Shown here: positions 1 through 12,729 of the stretch, piece after piece | Layout of the letters: each line of letters opens with the position of its first letter | Numbering within the stretch: position 1 is the first letter of the stretch | Assembly: GCF_040807025.1 (NCBI RefSeq) | Contig: NC_090982.1 | Coordinates: 81,881,931 to 81,945,930, forward strand | Direction of reading: 5' to 3' | Source: Struthio camelus | Lineage: Eukaryota > Chordata > Aves > Struthioniformes > Struthionidae | Length of the DNA stretch: 64,000 nucleotides | Made by a program: the position numbers and the translations under genes | Notes under the pieces: model-generated | What the model saw: the letters and a program-made list of their open reading frames with translations, nothing else | Told to the model about the DNA's origin: nothing | Databases searched by the model: none

Positions 1-1154
1 GCTCTTGAAGTGTTTGTGTTGATTTCCCCATCAGCACCTCATCCCTCCTCCTTTTCAAAGGAAATGTGAGGCTTAGCCGTATATGCAACTAGTGGTCCTT
101 GCAGGGGACTGTAGTTCCCAGCCACTGGGAACACACACATTGACTTAGATGTAACCCAGAACCCAGAGGAAAAAAGGACTTATGCAGAATGTAGCCTTTA
201 GAGTATAATAATCAGAAACAAAAACCTCGGGCAGAGGAGAGCTGAGGAAAGCTAATCAAAAGAAGCGAGCTTTGGGAAAGGGGACTACAGCAGAAGAGGT
301 CAGTCCCGGCACATAGGAGGAAAGAGTCATTCTGGCACGCTGATGGAGAGGCAGGTTGGTTATGTGACTGGGGCACTGGACCAGTGTTCTGCCAAAAATC
401 CTTGAGAGACCCTTTAAGCTCAGGCCTCTAAAATTTCCATTTGCCATGCATAAAGCTGGATATTAGCAATTCTTCTCTCTCATTCTGCCTGACGTGTGCT
501 GAATCACAGGGCAGCTTTTAAAATACATCTCCTGAGAAACGTACCACAGGGACACTGGAGGTATCTTTGGACAGCCTTGCTCTTGTTCCAGAGAATCCCA
601 GGCATGAAAACACAGAGATCAACAAAGGTCAAGTAGCTTGTATGGAGCTTACACTGAGCGACAACATCTTCTTTCACAGCACCTCAGTTTTGCTGAAGTC
701 TTCATAAGCAACACTAAGGATGCCTTCCTGCTCTGCTTCGCTATCCACAATATCTTTCCCAACTAATACTGAAAAAGAGAAATGTTCTGCCTACTTAACA
801 TCGAGTAGCTTATTTGAGTTGACTGAACAACAAACAACAACGTGGCGTTGGCGTTGTACAAAGGCAGGGGAAGTGGCTGGAACGGCTGCAGCTTGCCCAC
901 CCTGGACCTGTGGAGGACCTCTGCAGCAGCAGCTTGGGGCTTAGCAAGCATGGGTGGTTTTCCAGCTGTAGTGTAGACGTGCCCTGACACCCTTTAGAAA
1001 TGTTTTTCAAGAAAGCCAGAATACACTTAATAAAAACTAGATATGTATTAAGCAAGGCTTTACCTCTCATTCAAAGTGAGATTGCCATATCGTTAAACGG
1101 CAGCTGGTGAGATTGCACGTTGTGAGTCACGCTTTCAAACTGAAGCAAAGTTAC
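1..1154. other. No gene or repeat recognised
   Basis: This is unique-looking, moderately AT-rich sequence. Short open frames occur on both strands around 720-1070, but they overlap one another, resemble no family I know and lack codon or motif support, so I do not call them genes. I see no repeat family, RNA gene or clear promoter. Confidence 0.5.
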
Positions 1155-1620
1155 TTGTGTCAGGAGCACTGCAGGGATCAATGTTGGAACCACAGCTTTT
1201 TCAGTACCTTAAAAGACTCAGAGCATATTATTTAAACTAAAAATTTCTGGTGCGCAGATGATACTAAATTGGGAGGAAAGGTCATCCGTGAGAAACAATA
1301 CAGTCAGGTAGGGAAGGATTTAGATCATTTAAGTACTTGAGCTAATAGATAGCAAATTCAATGCAGATAAATGCAGAATAATGAGTCTCGGAGAATGTAA
1401 TAAAAGGACATAATATCTGCTTAATGGGAAGGTACTACAGCATATTGACCTGGAGAGAGATATGAGAGTTATTTTAATAATAAAAAAACCCTTATATTAA
1501 AGCCTTCAACTCAATTATTGTTAAGGAAATACAGCGTATTTCGTTAGGACCTCACCCAAAGTACTGCATTCAGCACTAATCACTCTACAGTTCAGAAAGC
1601 ATATTTAGAATTGGTCTTAA
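1155..1620 (+). mobile_element. Ancient CR1-type LINE fragment (reverse-transcriptase 3' part)
   Basis: The order of remnants matches the 3' half of the CR1 reverse-transcriptase gene read on the plus strand. A 'caggGATCAATGTTGGAACC' block near 1173 corresponds to the conserved 'QGSVL' region. 'GCAGATGATACTAAATTGGG' near 1255 encodes the A-D-D-T-K-L-G stretch of the catalytic YADD/FADD box. 'AATGCAGATAAATGCAGAAT' near 1359 matches the F-N-x-x-K-C segment, and 'CCTCACCCAAAGTACTGC' near 1550 matches the P-x-L-E-Y-C segment. Many indels and stops break the frame, so the insertion is much older than the copies at 21-33 kb. Similarity may continue past 1620 towards 1800, but I cannot follow it safely. 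I do not see the 3' tail. Confidence 0.75.
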
Positions 1621-4167
1621 AGGGGTGATTTGTAGAGCAATCTAATGAAAGAACATTTCAGAGATATAAGTTTTGAGGACATTACAGAGAAGATTGACTG
1701 TATCCTCACCAGAAAGTCAGAGACTTTAGAGGTGACTAAGACGTCCAGTACACACTTAATGAATACTTGGCAGTAAGAGGTGAGCTATTGAGGAGCTCAT
1801 TACTTTAACCCCTCAATCTTCACAATTATATTAAGTTGAGAGCTGCTGTCATTGGAGAGCAAATTCTGATCGAGATTTACACCACCGCAGTTGAAGTGAA
1901 ATCACTGGAGCTATTCTTATAGAAGCTTAAAGAAGAACAGGATCTGTCCTCCAATTTCTGCTAAGAGACTGATGCAGCCACTGCTCAAGCACAGGTCTCT
2001 CCTTTTGAATGCTCTCCTATCTCATTTGGCTTTACAGGTTACAAGCTTGTTAGTCAGGCCTGGAACATCAAGGTGCAAAAAGTCTCACAGGACACAAGGC
2101 TGCCCTAAAAAGGCAGTGAACTGGTTTGGTATGTAAAGAAAGAAATTAAAGGAGACCACATGCAATCAAATAGCTTCTCTCTCTTTTTTCTACTGAAGTA
2201 TGACAGAAAACAGCCAGCAGGGGGGAAACGGAATGAATATTTCTCTGATAAAAGGTTATTCTTTGTCATGGCAAAGTCATTACGCTAGGTCTGGCAGAGT
2301 TCTTCCACAAGGAATATTTTGTGAAGCCAGTTTTGAAGCTGCCAGTATGTGAATCTCTCATCTTTACAATTTTTTTTTTTCTAATATATATTTTGCAAGT
2401 CATTACTTTCTCTAAAGTTAATGGGCAGTTAAACATGAAAAGCCAGATATTTGCTTGCTATAAATTCGTGGTTTACAGAAGTTGAAAATGTAATCTGTTA
2501 TTCTTCTCAGTTTCTGGACATAAACCCTTCTTTGACAGTAGGTCTCCATTAGTCAGAAAGCACGTGGATCTGTTCCAGATGTGTGGCCCCAGGCAAACAC
2601 TGTTCAGAACTTTCTGAAAGAACAGAATAAGGATGCTTGGGATTACTTTCCCTGACCTTGGTCATATAGATGACACAAAACTCATACCCTGATGCCTCTC
2701 AAAGGATAATATTCAAAAGACAGTTAAGGTCTAACCATTTGTTCTGTCATCAGTTCTGACATCTTCTTCTTTTCCTCCTCTTTTAAATGACAAATAACAA
2801 AGAGGGTCATTCCAGTCAGAGAAGGGTCCTCAACAAGAGAAGGAAGTCTCACCTTAATTTTATTTTCAGTTTTCCCCTAATAAGAATGAAGCCTTTTCTA
2901 AGAATGACTTATGCCATTTCCTACATGAATAAAGGGCTTTTAGAAAAAGATGGTACATGAATATTGAAAATGCTTTTGGGGTGATCCAGGAGGGTGCATA
3001 ATCTGCTAAGATAATTCTGCCATATTTTTTTTATTGAAAAGGTATCTAAAGATAGTTACCTACTATCTTACCTTAATGCGACTAACTGAAATGTGAGTTT
3101 AAGACTGCATTATTTCATACATTCTACTGCTTAAAAGAAGTGATTCTGTTTGTTTGTGTGTTTGTTTTCTATAAACTGCTGGGAAAATGATGAGTCAATG
3201 CTACTTTGTGTTGCACCTCAGATGAGTCACTGTTTTCTCTCATGGCATCTTACAGAAATGTTATGTTTGTTTTTCTCGTCTTGCGATATTCCCTGATTTT
3301 AACTAAAGGTTATCTAAGCAGAGAAACGCACTATTTGCTTAATGCAAGCTAACAGCCACACTCAGTTATATGATACAGCTTTTATTTCATCACTGACTTC
3401 AGTGAAATTATAGTTGTGTATATTTATATACAAACAAATTAAATTTAAATACAAACAATTGTGTATGGGACGCAAGGCAGGAATCACAGTCAGCGTTAAC
3501 AAAGGTAAAGTTCAATCCCGGGAGCATAAATGCCCATGTAAGTGGTCACAACCACATTACAGAGTTGCTGTTTCTTGAATAGCTGATCTTGAACTCGTCT
3601 GTGTTAGGGCAGGCAGAAAGTTGAGGTAGTGAGCATCTCGGCTCCCTTTTTGATTTCATGCCCAAGTTCCTTTCCACAGGAAACCATGAACACGAAGAGG
3701 GTTTGTCCAGGTCTAGTCCCACATGCGAACAGGCTATGGGAAGGAGGGACACCTGGGCACTAGGACTGTGAGGGATAAGTGAGCCTTAGATTAGATAGAG
3801 TAGGCAGAATCGAGTGGAAAAAATGACTGAAATCTTGACTTTACATGGTAGTACTTTCCTGAGAATCACTAGGAATATTATGCATAAGCTAATAGAGTAT
3901 ATGTAAAAGAAAAAGGCAGCTACATCTGTGATTTTTTTTTTTTTTTGTTTCTCATGACCTGATTTTAGCTCATGATTTGATTATTTCCTCCTTCATTTTA
4001 ATACAAAGTTATGTTTTGTATGTATTTTGTTCATTTCCTTCTACATGAGGTCTTCTTTCCCATGTCTTCACACTGCTTAAATTTTGAACTACCATTTGCA
4101 ATTGCTTTTCACATCTTTTGAAATCTTGCTAATAGAGTGTCCCTGTCTCCCTTTTTCTAGTTCTCTG
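1621..4167. other. Unique AT-rich sequence, nothing recognised
   Basis: No gene or repeat family is recognisable. There are homopolymer runs at 2370-2380 (T11) and 3932-3946 (T15). The first 200 bases may hold an unreadable continuation of the ancient CR1 fragment. The minus-strand open frame at 3546-3752 has no recognisable motif. Confidence 0.5.
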
Positions 4168-4200
4168 CTTTATGCTCCTTTTATGCTCCCTTTATGCTCC
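4168..4200. repeat. Short tandem repeat, three 11-bp units
   Basis: Three head-to-tail copies of an 11-mer ending in TTTATGCTCC run from 4168 to 4200. The copies differ only in their first base. This is an ordinary small tandem duplication with no sign of function. Confidence 0.8.
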
Positions 4201-5771
4201 ATTACTGATGTGACTTTCCCTACTAAGTATGGCAATGAATAATATATAATTAAATAAAAAAAATTAACACAAAAATAATTGAAGAAATAATATGATGAAG
4301 AGACAGAATAAAATCTTCTTTATATAGATATACAATTTGTGGTAGACTTCTGGTGATGTGTCACGAGTATTATATTTACCTCTATAACGAACAGCAACTG
4401 CTTTGGAGTAAGTACGTAGTAATATGACAAGTAAACTTCAAGCATTTCCACTGCTAAAATCATCAAAAATGCTGTTCTCAGTCAACCACCTCTTTATAAA
4501 AGTCATCATGGAAATTTCTCAAGAACCAGCTTTTCCAGTGGCAGAAAAAAAGTGCATAGAAATATCTCTTCTTCATCAATTGAAGATATTAAGGCTTGGA
4601 GACATGATTAATTAGATTGCCAAAGTTTTGTTCATCGAGTGCCACTGAACTGGTAGAACATCAAGCTAGAGGCTACTCTACAAACTTCATCTAAGGTATA
4701 TTAGGTTTAATAAGATGGCTGCAGTTAAACAGATCCTTTGAGGCCCTTGAGCCGCACTTTGGGACTTTGTAAAGCTAATCTGATCTTTTCTCAAGTGTAG
4801 AATGTGGAATTAATGTCTATGTTAACTTAGAAACCAGGTCATAATATGTGATTTAAGTTGTTATAAAAATGAACTACGTAAAACAATTTTAGATCAATCA
4901 CTTTTAATTAGAAACAGATGCAAATCAATACAAAAACATAACCCCGTTCCCCAGACAAAGCCTTTCAGATCTGCTAGTAGTCATCCCTTTTCCTTCCCTT
5001 CCCTTCCCTTCCCCTCTTTGTCCCACTAAATAAACAAGAAAAGAAAGAAATCAGTTCTTAGGGAATAAAAATACTTCCACCCCGCAAACTGAGTCATCTG
5101 TATGATATATGTACCCTTTCATACCACTATCTGAAGAAAAGGACACTTTTCTTTCTTTAATCTCTACTTACTCTGTGGCTGAATTAAGAAATTCTTGAAG
5201 AAATTCTATAAATTAAAAACAGTAATGTTAATCCAAAAAAGTAAACTACAATAAAGTAAAGTGGTAAAATAAGTCAAAAAGAGGAAAGTGAGCTGTGCTC
5301 AGTCCACTTTGAGCCTGCACCACTCTTTCAAACCAGTGCCACTCTTTCAACCCTGGCAGTGATGGTCCTCATGAGAAAGTCATTTTTGGAAATGAGACTG
5401 CGGCACTGTGGCCTCAGTGCAGATTTCTTATGTTATCTCATTTCAGCAGTGCGGACACGACTCTGTGCATTCCCGCAATGCAATAGTCTTAGTGCTTAAG
5501 GTCTTAATGGTGGCTCGGCACTCTACTTGGCAGACTTCTGGCATTCCTTTTCATTTGGAGCTTAATCAGGAAACTGAAGTTGGGTAGCAGGCATTTCAAA
5601 ATGAACCCACGAGGGGGCTATGGATCTAATTAGAATCTGTCCAGCACAACTTCTTGTTAAACTACAAAAAACTCAGCTAGCGAAAACATATCCTGTGTAT
5701 GCTCAGTGAAAGTTAATACATTCACTTCGCTTTTATCTAGTGTTTGCATCGCAGTGGAAAAGATAGCCTAG
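4201..5771. other. Unique AT-rich sequence with two small simple repeats
   Basis: A pyrimidine-rich (CCCTT)n tract lies at about 4987-5019. At 5316-5355 a roughly 20-bp unit containing CACTCTTTCAA is tandemly duplicated. Otherwise I recognise nothing. The plus-strand open frame at 4424-4615 (63 codons) looks like chance. Confidence 0.5.
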
Positions 5772-5935
5772 GGAAGTTGCAGAATCTCTATCAATGAAAG
5801 TTTTTAAGAACAGGTTAGATGATCATCTATCTGCAATGGGGCAGTTAATACTGCCTTAGAGGAGGGGTTTATGGATAGATGAAGTCTTAAGGCCCCTTGA
5901 GCCTCATCTTCCATGCTGCTACGATCCAAATATTT
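5772..5935 (+). mobile_element. Old CR1-type LINE 3'-end fragment
   Basis: The sequence follows the 3' terminal region of an older CR1 subfamily on the plus strand. It starts with a degraded '[10 protein letters not shown]' coding stretch (GGAAGTTGCAGAATCTCTAT), then TTTTTAAGAACAGGTTAGAT (the FKNRLD region). The 3' UTR follows, with 'TATGGATAGATGA' and 'AGGCCCCTTGAGCC' in place of the usual 'TGGACTAGATGA' and 'AGGTCCCTTCCAGCC'. It is strongly diverged and carries no octamer tail. Confidence 0.75.
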
Positions 5936-7684
5936 AATGATGTTGGAGGAGTAACCAGCTCCTCTATTCTCCTAAATACGTGCCTAAAAAAATTCAATTT
6001 TTTACTACAGCAGTTACAATTACACCTCTATTCTCAAAAAGATTGACTTTAAATGTTTCAACTATTAAAGACACGTAGGCATCTAATAAACGAGGAGGTC
6101 AATTGAGAGTGAAAAGCAAGTACAGCAATTGCAGAATTAAAAATGTGCTTTACTTCAAGCCTGCCAGGGATACAGTCAAGCACAAGCTATCAGAAATGCA
6201 GGGTAGTTTAATTAAAGTTCAGTTAAAAACTAGCAACATTATTATAAAAAGAAAACCTCAAAATTTATCTAGAAGATTCTTCCCTTTCTCATCTTATACA
6301 AGGGGAGTGAAATCAGGATTTTCAATCCATTTCTTTTCTGAGATCTGTTATTTATCATGACTTTCCCATCAATGCTTATTGCCCTTAGCTTTCAAGGTAA
6401 TCTCCCACTCAAGGAAATCATAGAAACCAAATAGGCTTCGGCTTATTCAGTGTCCAGCAGCAGGAATTAACTTATTATTGACAAAAATATATATTGCTAA
6501 ATGATGTTCTTTACCAATCTACTTTTGTTGAAGTTAAGTTGTCTGACTTCACATGCCGCATTCCTCTACTGCATAAAGATCTTCAGGGCTCCTTTCCCAT
6601 CCACTTTTCACTGTTCAGTCTCCAAATAATTCAAATAAAAATAACATTTCTTCCAAAAGATCTTTTCTAATGACAATAATTTAATACTCATGTATCTATC
6701 CCAGCTCTAACCAGTTTCCAGGGCCATTGAAGGAAGAATATATTGTAACTCTTCCAAAAAGCCTATTTTGTTCTTACTTTGATTTGGTTCGTAGTAGAGG
6801 TAGAAGAAATTCATTAAATCCCAAGAAAATATTTCACAATAGCTACCTTTTCTTTTATTTATTCACTGGAACACCTCCCAGATTTAATCTCAAGATGGCT
6901 TATGCTGGAAAGCCTACTTTACCCAAATCATTACAAGAGTTTTTTTTAAAAAAATCCATCTTCCTGGGCTCCTAAGCCTTTTGAAATTCAGAGCTACCAC
7001 TACTGACTCTCATGTCATATGATTTGCAACTATGAAACTCACCTGTGCTCAAGAACTGAAACAAAACTTTACTGGTATTAAAATTCCTCTCAGCCACTGG
7101 ACCTGATATAAGATGATCTGTCTGATTCCTGGGTGCTGAGGTGGAAGTTGCAGAGATCCCCATGGGAGCAGCCAAATGATTTGCTTAAATAAGCAATGCT
7201 AATTTGCCCTGAAGAAGTCTACGATCCTAGCAATGCAGGCAGACTGGAAAACTACTGAGAAAGCCTAGCCGTGCACTCGTAGCTCTTGGTGATGCCGTTA
7301 ACTTTCTAATTAAATTTTTTCTATGACAGACAGACCGCTAGTTTCTAATCCAATCCTGTGAAAGTTTTTCAACCTCTATGTAACTCATGCCTTTTTTTTT
7401 TTTAATTATTCCTTCCTTCTAAGTTTCTTTAATACCAACTTTGTTACTGGACTCTTATTTTAACAGTTCTTGTACAAAGAGTTCTTCTTGATCCTTCTTT
7501 CCTGTCACTGTTCAAAATCATATTTAAGGAAAAGTGGTAAATGTGCACACCATACGCATTTATTACCATAGCACTGTGGCTACATATATATGCATATAAA
7601 GTGGATGACACCATTATAACAGCTCCATAGATGGGGAGGCTAAGTTTAGGCTTAATGTAGGGGGTTAGAGAGCTGGAAGACAGA
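5936..7684. other. Unique AT-rich sequence, nothing recognised
   Basis: No repeat family or exon is recognisable. The open frames at 6103-6360, 6727-6975 and 6972-7175 are short, mutually inconsistent in strand, and match no domain I know. Confidence 0.5.
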
Positions 7685-7830
7685 ACTGGGATCTGTCAGC
7701 AAGCCAGAGGAGATGAGCTCTGGGATCTGTCTTGCAAGCCAGAGCAAGGGTGAGGAGATGAGTTAAGGCTCTACAAGCAATCCAGAGGGCTGAATACAAC
7801 CTATCAGCCTGTCTGTAAACCAGGGACATA
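7685..7830. repeat. Degenerate minisatellite-like tandem duplication
   Basis: A unit reading roughly 'tGGGATCTGTC..GCAAGCCAGAG..GAGATGAG..CTC' occurs at 7687-7720 and again, expanded by an internal insertion, at 7721-7771. A weaker third copy ('acaagcaatccagagggct') follows at about 7772-7797, and there may be a remnant near 7808-7825 ('ctgtctgtaaaccaggg'). Unit length and sequence vary, as in a decayed minisatellite. Confidence 0.6.
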
Positions 7831-10800
7831 AAGTCAAGTCAACTCAAGGCAGACTATCCAGATACATATAGGCAAGCATGTAGGAGATGGATAGATAGAT
7901 GATAGGAACCACATCTGACCTGTGCTTCCTGGACATAGTAGATGGCTAAATGCATGGGGCTAGCACCTGTTTCTCCTCTCACTTCTTCACTTCCCTGAAA
8001 ATCACCAACTGAAGGGGAGCACAGTTCTTTCTGCATAACTCTGAGACATACCCAGGTTGGGGTGCAGCTTATCTACAGGGTTTATTTCTCCGGTCCAAAG
8101 ACTCCTTTGGACAACCTGTTTATGATTAGCTCTGACTGATGATGGTTTGTCATTATTCCTGCAAGAACCTTTGGCAGTTCAATATAGCAGTGCTCACATT
8201 GCAGTCTACGGAGATTTAGCTAGCCATAGGGGATGACTCACTGTTGCTAGCTGCTGAATTTTGAAATAGCCATAAACACAACTCATATCACTCTTTGAAT
8301 CAGTAATTGTCCCAATCAACTCAGGATTTTATGAAATTATGGATGTGGGAGATACTAGAATCTTCTATTTTGTATCTCTGCAGAAGTGGTCTTACGAGAA
8401 GAACTTTACAACTTTATGTTCAATATTCAGTTAAATATATCTTTTAGCCTGGTATCAGAGCACCACACTTTGAGCCTGTAGGTCCAGACAATTTTCCACC
8501 CACCTCTCCATTCTACATCTTAACAATTTGGTATACACCACTAATACTTATTTGTAAACTGGCATCAGCAACTGAACACCTGGTTTATTTTTTTCCATTG
8601 ACCAGCCTATAAACTACAGTCCAGAGTCAGAATGGATATTGTGGCATGACACTGCCTTACGCTATCTGGGAACATCTTGTGTCATCTCTCATCAGACCAG
8701 AATCATCCACATATCCATGGGTCTTGAGCGTATTCCTTGAGAAAATTTTGGGGTGAAAGGAAAATCGAGCATTACTGCGGAAAGCATGGTCTGATTTACA
8801 GGCAAACATAAAGACCCTAGAAGCAAACATCATTGCTGAGAAGGAAGAGGAAAATAAAAGATTCAATGTTTCTACTGCAGAGGCTGCTAAGTGATGCAAC
8901 TTTCCTGTTTGTGAAGCGACTTTGTAAACTGAAAGCATCAAAAATGGTTCTTACTACTGTAAATTTTCATTCTAATTCATATTTGGAAATACTGCCCATA
9001 GATAGTAGGGTACCTGTGGACACTAGATTCTCTTTGAGATCCTATTTTATATGTAAGTGTGAAAATACTGATAGAAATCCTTGCAACCACTTATAACTCT
9101 ACTCCGGAAACTCTTGCATAATAAGAGAGAACATACACTCTTCATATTCCCTACCAGGTGTTCCTCACCTCATTTCACGAAAGGTTATGTAGTACACTGA
9201 GCAGCACTCCAAAACTCACCCTTGGTGACAAAGACATGATGCAATACAGGCCTTGTTCTTAAGCTAGCTATTCAAGCAGACAGTAACAAGTAGAATCTAA
9301 CAATTTTTGTCAGAAGGCTGAATCTTCTGCTGCACTTTAAGCTTTGCACTATTGTTTTGAATATAAGGTAACACTGGTAGCCGTACTAGAGGACTTTTGC
9401 TAGTTCATCAACAAGGATACTGCAAGAATACATATCCCTTTGCAAGACTCAGAATCAAAGAAGTCTTTCCATGCTCCTTCTGCAAAGAACGTGAAAGCTT
9501 TACAAATTTCTGAATTTTGAGCACAGAGAGGTTATTACGGGCACTTATGCTTCCATCTCCCACAGTATAAAACACTGAGAACATCAGAAGTCTTCACCCT
9601 CTTCTTACTGCTATTTCACTGCAGAAAGTGTTGGATATCCATCAAATGCAGTGGTGCTGTTAGTATAAGGACATTACCTACTGTCTCATCGCATGGAGAA
9701 TGGCCTTAATACCTCTGGTTCTTAAATGAACCCAAAGGTTCAGCTGAGGTGTTCAGATTACCTTTTTGTTGGATGCAGTTAAAAAAAGAAATGATGTTAA
9801 CAACAATAAAGTTTTTCTTCTGCATGAATAAATGCTCACATTTCACAAGTTTCTTATTAGGGAGAGCAAATCTAAACACAGTAAAAAAAAAACAACAACC
9901 ACAACAAACACACTGAAAGTTTAGATTTAACTTTCCCTACACTTTTGTCCTCCTCGAGATCACCTACATTAACAAAAATATTAATGGCGCAAGAGCTTCC
10001 CTAACTATTTCTGGAAGGGAAGAGGGTGTTATTTGATTCCTTTTTTATCACAGTTTATGTCAGTATAAAAGTTATAGAGATTGCCAGAAACTAAAGGTAC
10101 ATGATGTAGAATCACAGGAAAAGTGTAAAATCAATATCTCCGGGTGTTTGAATGCTGCACTTGGCAGCCCCTTTCTAATCCATAGTCAGTGTTGTATTTT
10201 ATGTATGTAACTGAGAGCCTGCTGTTAAATAGTCTTCAAACCCAAAGAGCCTGCACCAGAGGAATGATCACAGAGACAGAAATTCTTCTACTTTTGGCAC
10301 TTGATGGAGGAGTCTGTGATAGGCTTCCAGACACTTTCTGTAGCCAGTGCAGTGAGGTACCTCCCGGACTGCCTGCAATCTTTGAAAGTATCTTTGCTTC
10401 TTGATGTTAGAAGAAATCTAGCACAGTTTTGCTCGTGATGCATATGTCTCTTTTGCAATGATGTATCTAGTGGCCAATTTTAGCTATAAGAAACCTCATG
10501 AGAGACTCTGAAGAAAATATAGTACCTTTCTCCTTTTCCTCCCTTCTCCCTCTCTTTCAGAAATGCTGGTAGAAGACTGGAAAGGATAGGCGGGATTTCA
10601 CTAGCAGACATAGCTAAAATTATTCTTATACATTCTCTGCTTCTTAATATAGCCACTGATTAAAAATCTGACCAGATCTCTAACTTTACACTCCCAAAAT
10701 TGTGAATTATAGATAAGTGTCTAGCTATCAGCCCAACACCTAGTCATTAGACAACTAGAGAAGGTCTTTTTGACTGTCATTAAAGAAAAATGAATTCCCT

Positions 10801-11184
10801 AAAACATTTTACGTATGACTTAGCATCAACAATGCTGCTAATCAGAAGAGTTGGTAATGATTAGTCTCTGATCCTATTTTCCTGAGAAAGCTTTTGCAGT
10901 GAGATTTCATCCTACACTTGCCTTGAAGAAGGTCCGATATTTTCTGGTTTTGATTATGGGTAAAAATAAACCTCATGCTGTTTGGAAGAGACTTATGCAA
11001 ATCTCATTTGGCTCAGTTCATGTGACTTTAAGGGAATTTTCTCAATCCCACAACCTTATTTGTTCCAAGTTTTGCATTCAAACAAATTCTAAGATTCTGG
11101 GGCTATTTATTCTGCTTAAGTGGTTGGTGCACTATAATCATCATGTTCTTCTGTCATAGTCTCACATATAGAGATATATTTATG
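7831..11184. other. Unique AT-rich sequence, nothing firm
   Basis: No repeat or RNA gene is recognised. A good splice-acceptor-like pyrimidine tract ends in CAG at 10,560 and is followed by a short open frame (see findings), but no gene can be called from it. The opposed open frames at 8657-8941 and 8833-9096 overlap and match no family I know. Confidence 0.45.
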
Positions 11185-11268
11185 CACATACACACACATA
11201 CACACACACACACACACAAATATATATATATGTGTGTATGTGTGTGTATATATGTATCTGTATATATT
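11185..11268. repeat. Compound (CA)n / (TA)n / (TG)n microsatellite
   Basis: A CA-rich run (about 11,185-11,218) passes into alternating TA and TG dinucleotides (about 11,219-11,268). The purine-pyrimidine alternation continues through the whole block, and the CA and TG halves are roughly inverted. Likely to vary in length between individuals. Confidence 0.9.
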
Positions 11269-11370
11269 CTCTAGCTCTATTTTATTCTTGGCTGATCCTA
11301 TGTTTGCACGTAGTTCAATGAAATCCTGATCTGTATCTGCAGCTCTTAAGCACTATTGCAATACAAATAT

Positions 11371-11490
11371 AAATAATAATAATAATAAGTACCATTATCT
11401 TTGTCCATGCCAAGGGCACAAGCAGACTTGAAAATGTTTAATTCATTCCTTATGTCTATATAATAATATTATTTATTTATTATTATTATT
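11371..11490. repeat. Two short (AAT)n/(ATT)n microsatellites
   Basis: AAT units occupy about 11,371-11,389. TTA/ATT units on the same strand occupy about 11,461-11,490. The two are therefore loosely inverted with respect to one another, with about 70 bp of unique sequence between. Confidence 0.75.
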
Positions 11491-11731
11491 ACTATGAGTA
11501 CTAATAAAATATATACTTAAGAAAGTGTTAATTAAAGCACTTTTAAAACTTCTTATGCCCTTGGTGTGACAAAGATAATGGTCATGAAAGTATATTTGCA
11601 GACTGTAATTTACCCTATTCAAAGCAAGGATAAAACTCATACTAGTCATCAAACTTCCCCTGTTGGGCAAAATTTCCATTGAAGTATGATCAAAAAGCAC
11701 CCAAGGAATCAAGGTAGCATCCTTTAATAAG

Positions 11732-12260
11732 TTGTGGCCTCTCTGCTGGAAAGCCGTAACTCACGGTGTGTGCACCGTGTGGACTTAGATTCAGTCTTTC
11801 TAAATTTAGGTACCTAGACGAAGGATTTAACTTGGGAGCCTTGTCTTTATGAGCCTTTGCAGCAAAGAGAGGGGAACAGGCTGCTCTTGAGTGCCAGACA
11901 GAGCTAAGGTAGACTGTGGCCCACCTTGGAGGACTCTCCTGTCACGGGGCTACGAAGGAGCTGGAGTGCCGCAATTCCCTTTAACGGCCCCAGGAAGGGA
12001 TGTGGTGTTGCACAGGAAGAGATCTAGGCTGTTGCAAATCGAAACTAAGCTCTTCAGCACTCCTGTATGCTTGCCCTTTGCGATGGGCTTGAGGGGGGAC
12101 ACAGCCAGCTTCCGTCCCCCTCTGAGAAATTCCTCTACAAAAGACTGAGGCAAGGTATCTTTTCTGAATAAAAGACATTGTTTCAACTGGTTAGACGGTT
12201 CACAACCTTGACGCAAGGCCAGATGGGATGACGTAGACTCTTATGACCAAGACGTTTTTT
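11732..12260. other. CpG-containing GC-richer patch; possible solo LTR
   Basis: This patch is visibly richer in G+C and CpG than its AT-rich surroundings, with CpGs scattered through 11,755-12,255. It contains a perfect 7-bp-stem, 4-base-loop hairpin at 11,762-11,779. A polyadenylation hexamer AATAAA lies at 12,167-12,172, followed about 10-20 bases later by CA/TG-rich sequence. A moderately long block with late AATAAA and higher GC would suit a retroviral solo LTR. I cannot find defined TG...CA ends or a target-site duplication, and I see no retroviral coding next to it. Overlapping open frames on both strands (11,891-12,148 and 11,950-12,216) look like by-products of the GC content. A small CpG-rich regulatory element is an alternative. 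Confidence 0.25.
11762..11779. repeat. Perfect hairpin, 7-bp stem and 4-base loop
   Basis: CACGGTG, loop TGTG, then CACCGTG: the arms are exact reverse complements. It is GC-rich in an AT-rich neighbourhood and sits at the edge of the CpG-richer patch. No role can be read from sequence alone. Confidence 0.7.
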
Positions 12261-12681
12261 AGTGCTTCCAAAAAAGTGAAGGCCCTTGGTTTTCCGCTCC
12301 ATGTTTGGACCAGATTTGATTGTTTGTACTGATACTTGCAGCAGCTTCCCTGCCAAACTACTTAGTCAAACCAATAAAGCATCTTTACAGCACAGCCTTA
12401 CCAGAGACACTATTGATTCACTTGCATGTGCTACCTCAATACTAAAAGGCTGCTAGGATTTACTCCCTCTGCTCTTCCCTTCTCCAGGCAGTCATTACTC
12501 AGTACAAAACCCCCTTAGCCTGGTAAAGTTGTTGCTTTTGTTGATACTGCTTTAGAAAATTATTGATCCAAATGATGAGAACAGGAATCATTTGCTCCTA
12601 TTGCACAATGCACAATCGGATCTACATTCTGCCCCAGTAATTTTCTCTATGGATCATTCACTGGAACTAGACAAATGGATG

Positions 12682-12682
12682 A

Positions 12683-12725
<43 letters not shown>

Positions 12726-12729
12726 ATAG
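12682..12729. repeat. (ATAA)n tetranucleotide microsatellite
   Basis: About 12 uninterrupted ATAA units. The run is perfect, so it is probably length-polymorphic. No flanking LINE tail is visible. Confidence 0.95.

Noticed and set aside
3505..3525. tRNA B-box-like GTTCAATCCCGGGAGC
   Set aside because: No matching A box, acceptor stem or cloverleaf can be built around it.
11891..12216. Overlapping open frames on both strands in the CpG-richer patch
   Set aside because: Both strands are open together, with no domain or splice context. Best explained by higher GC content.
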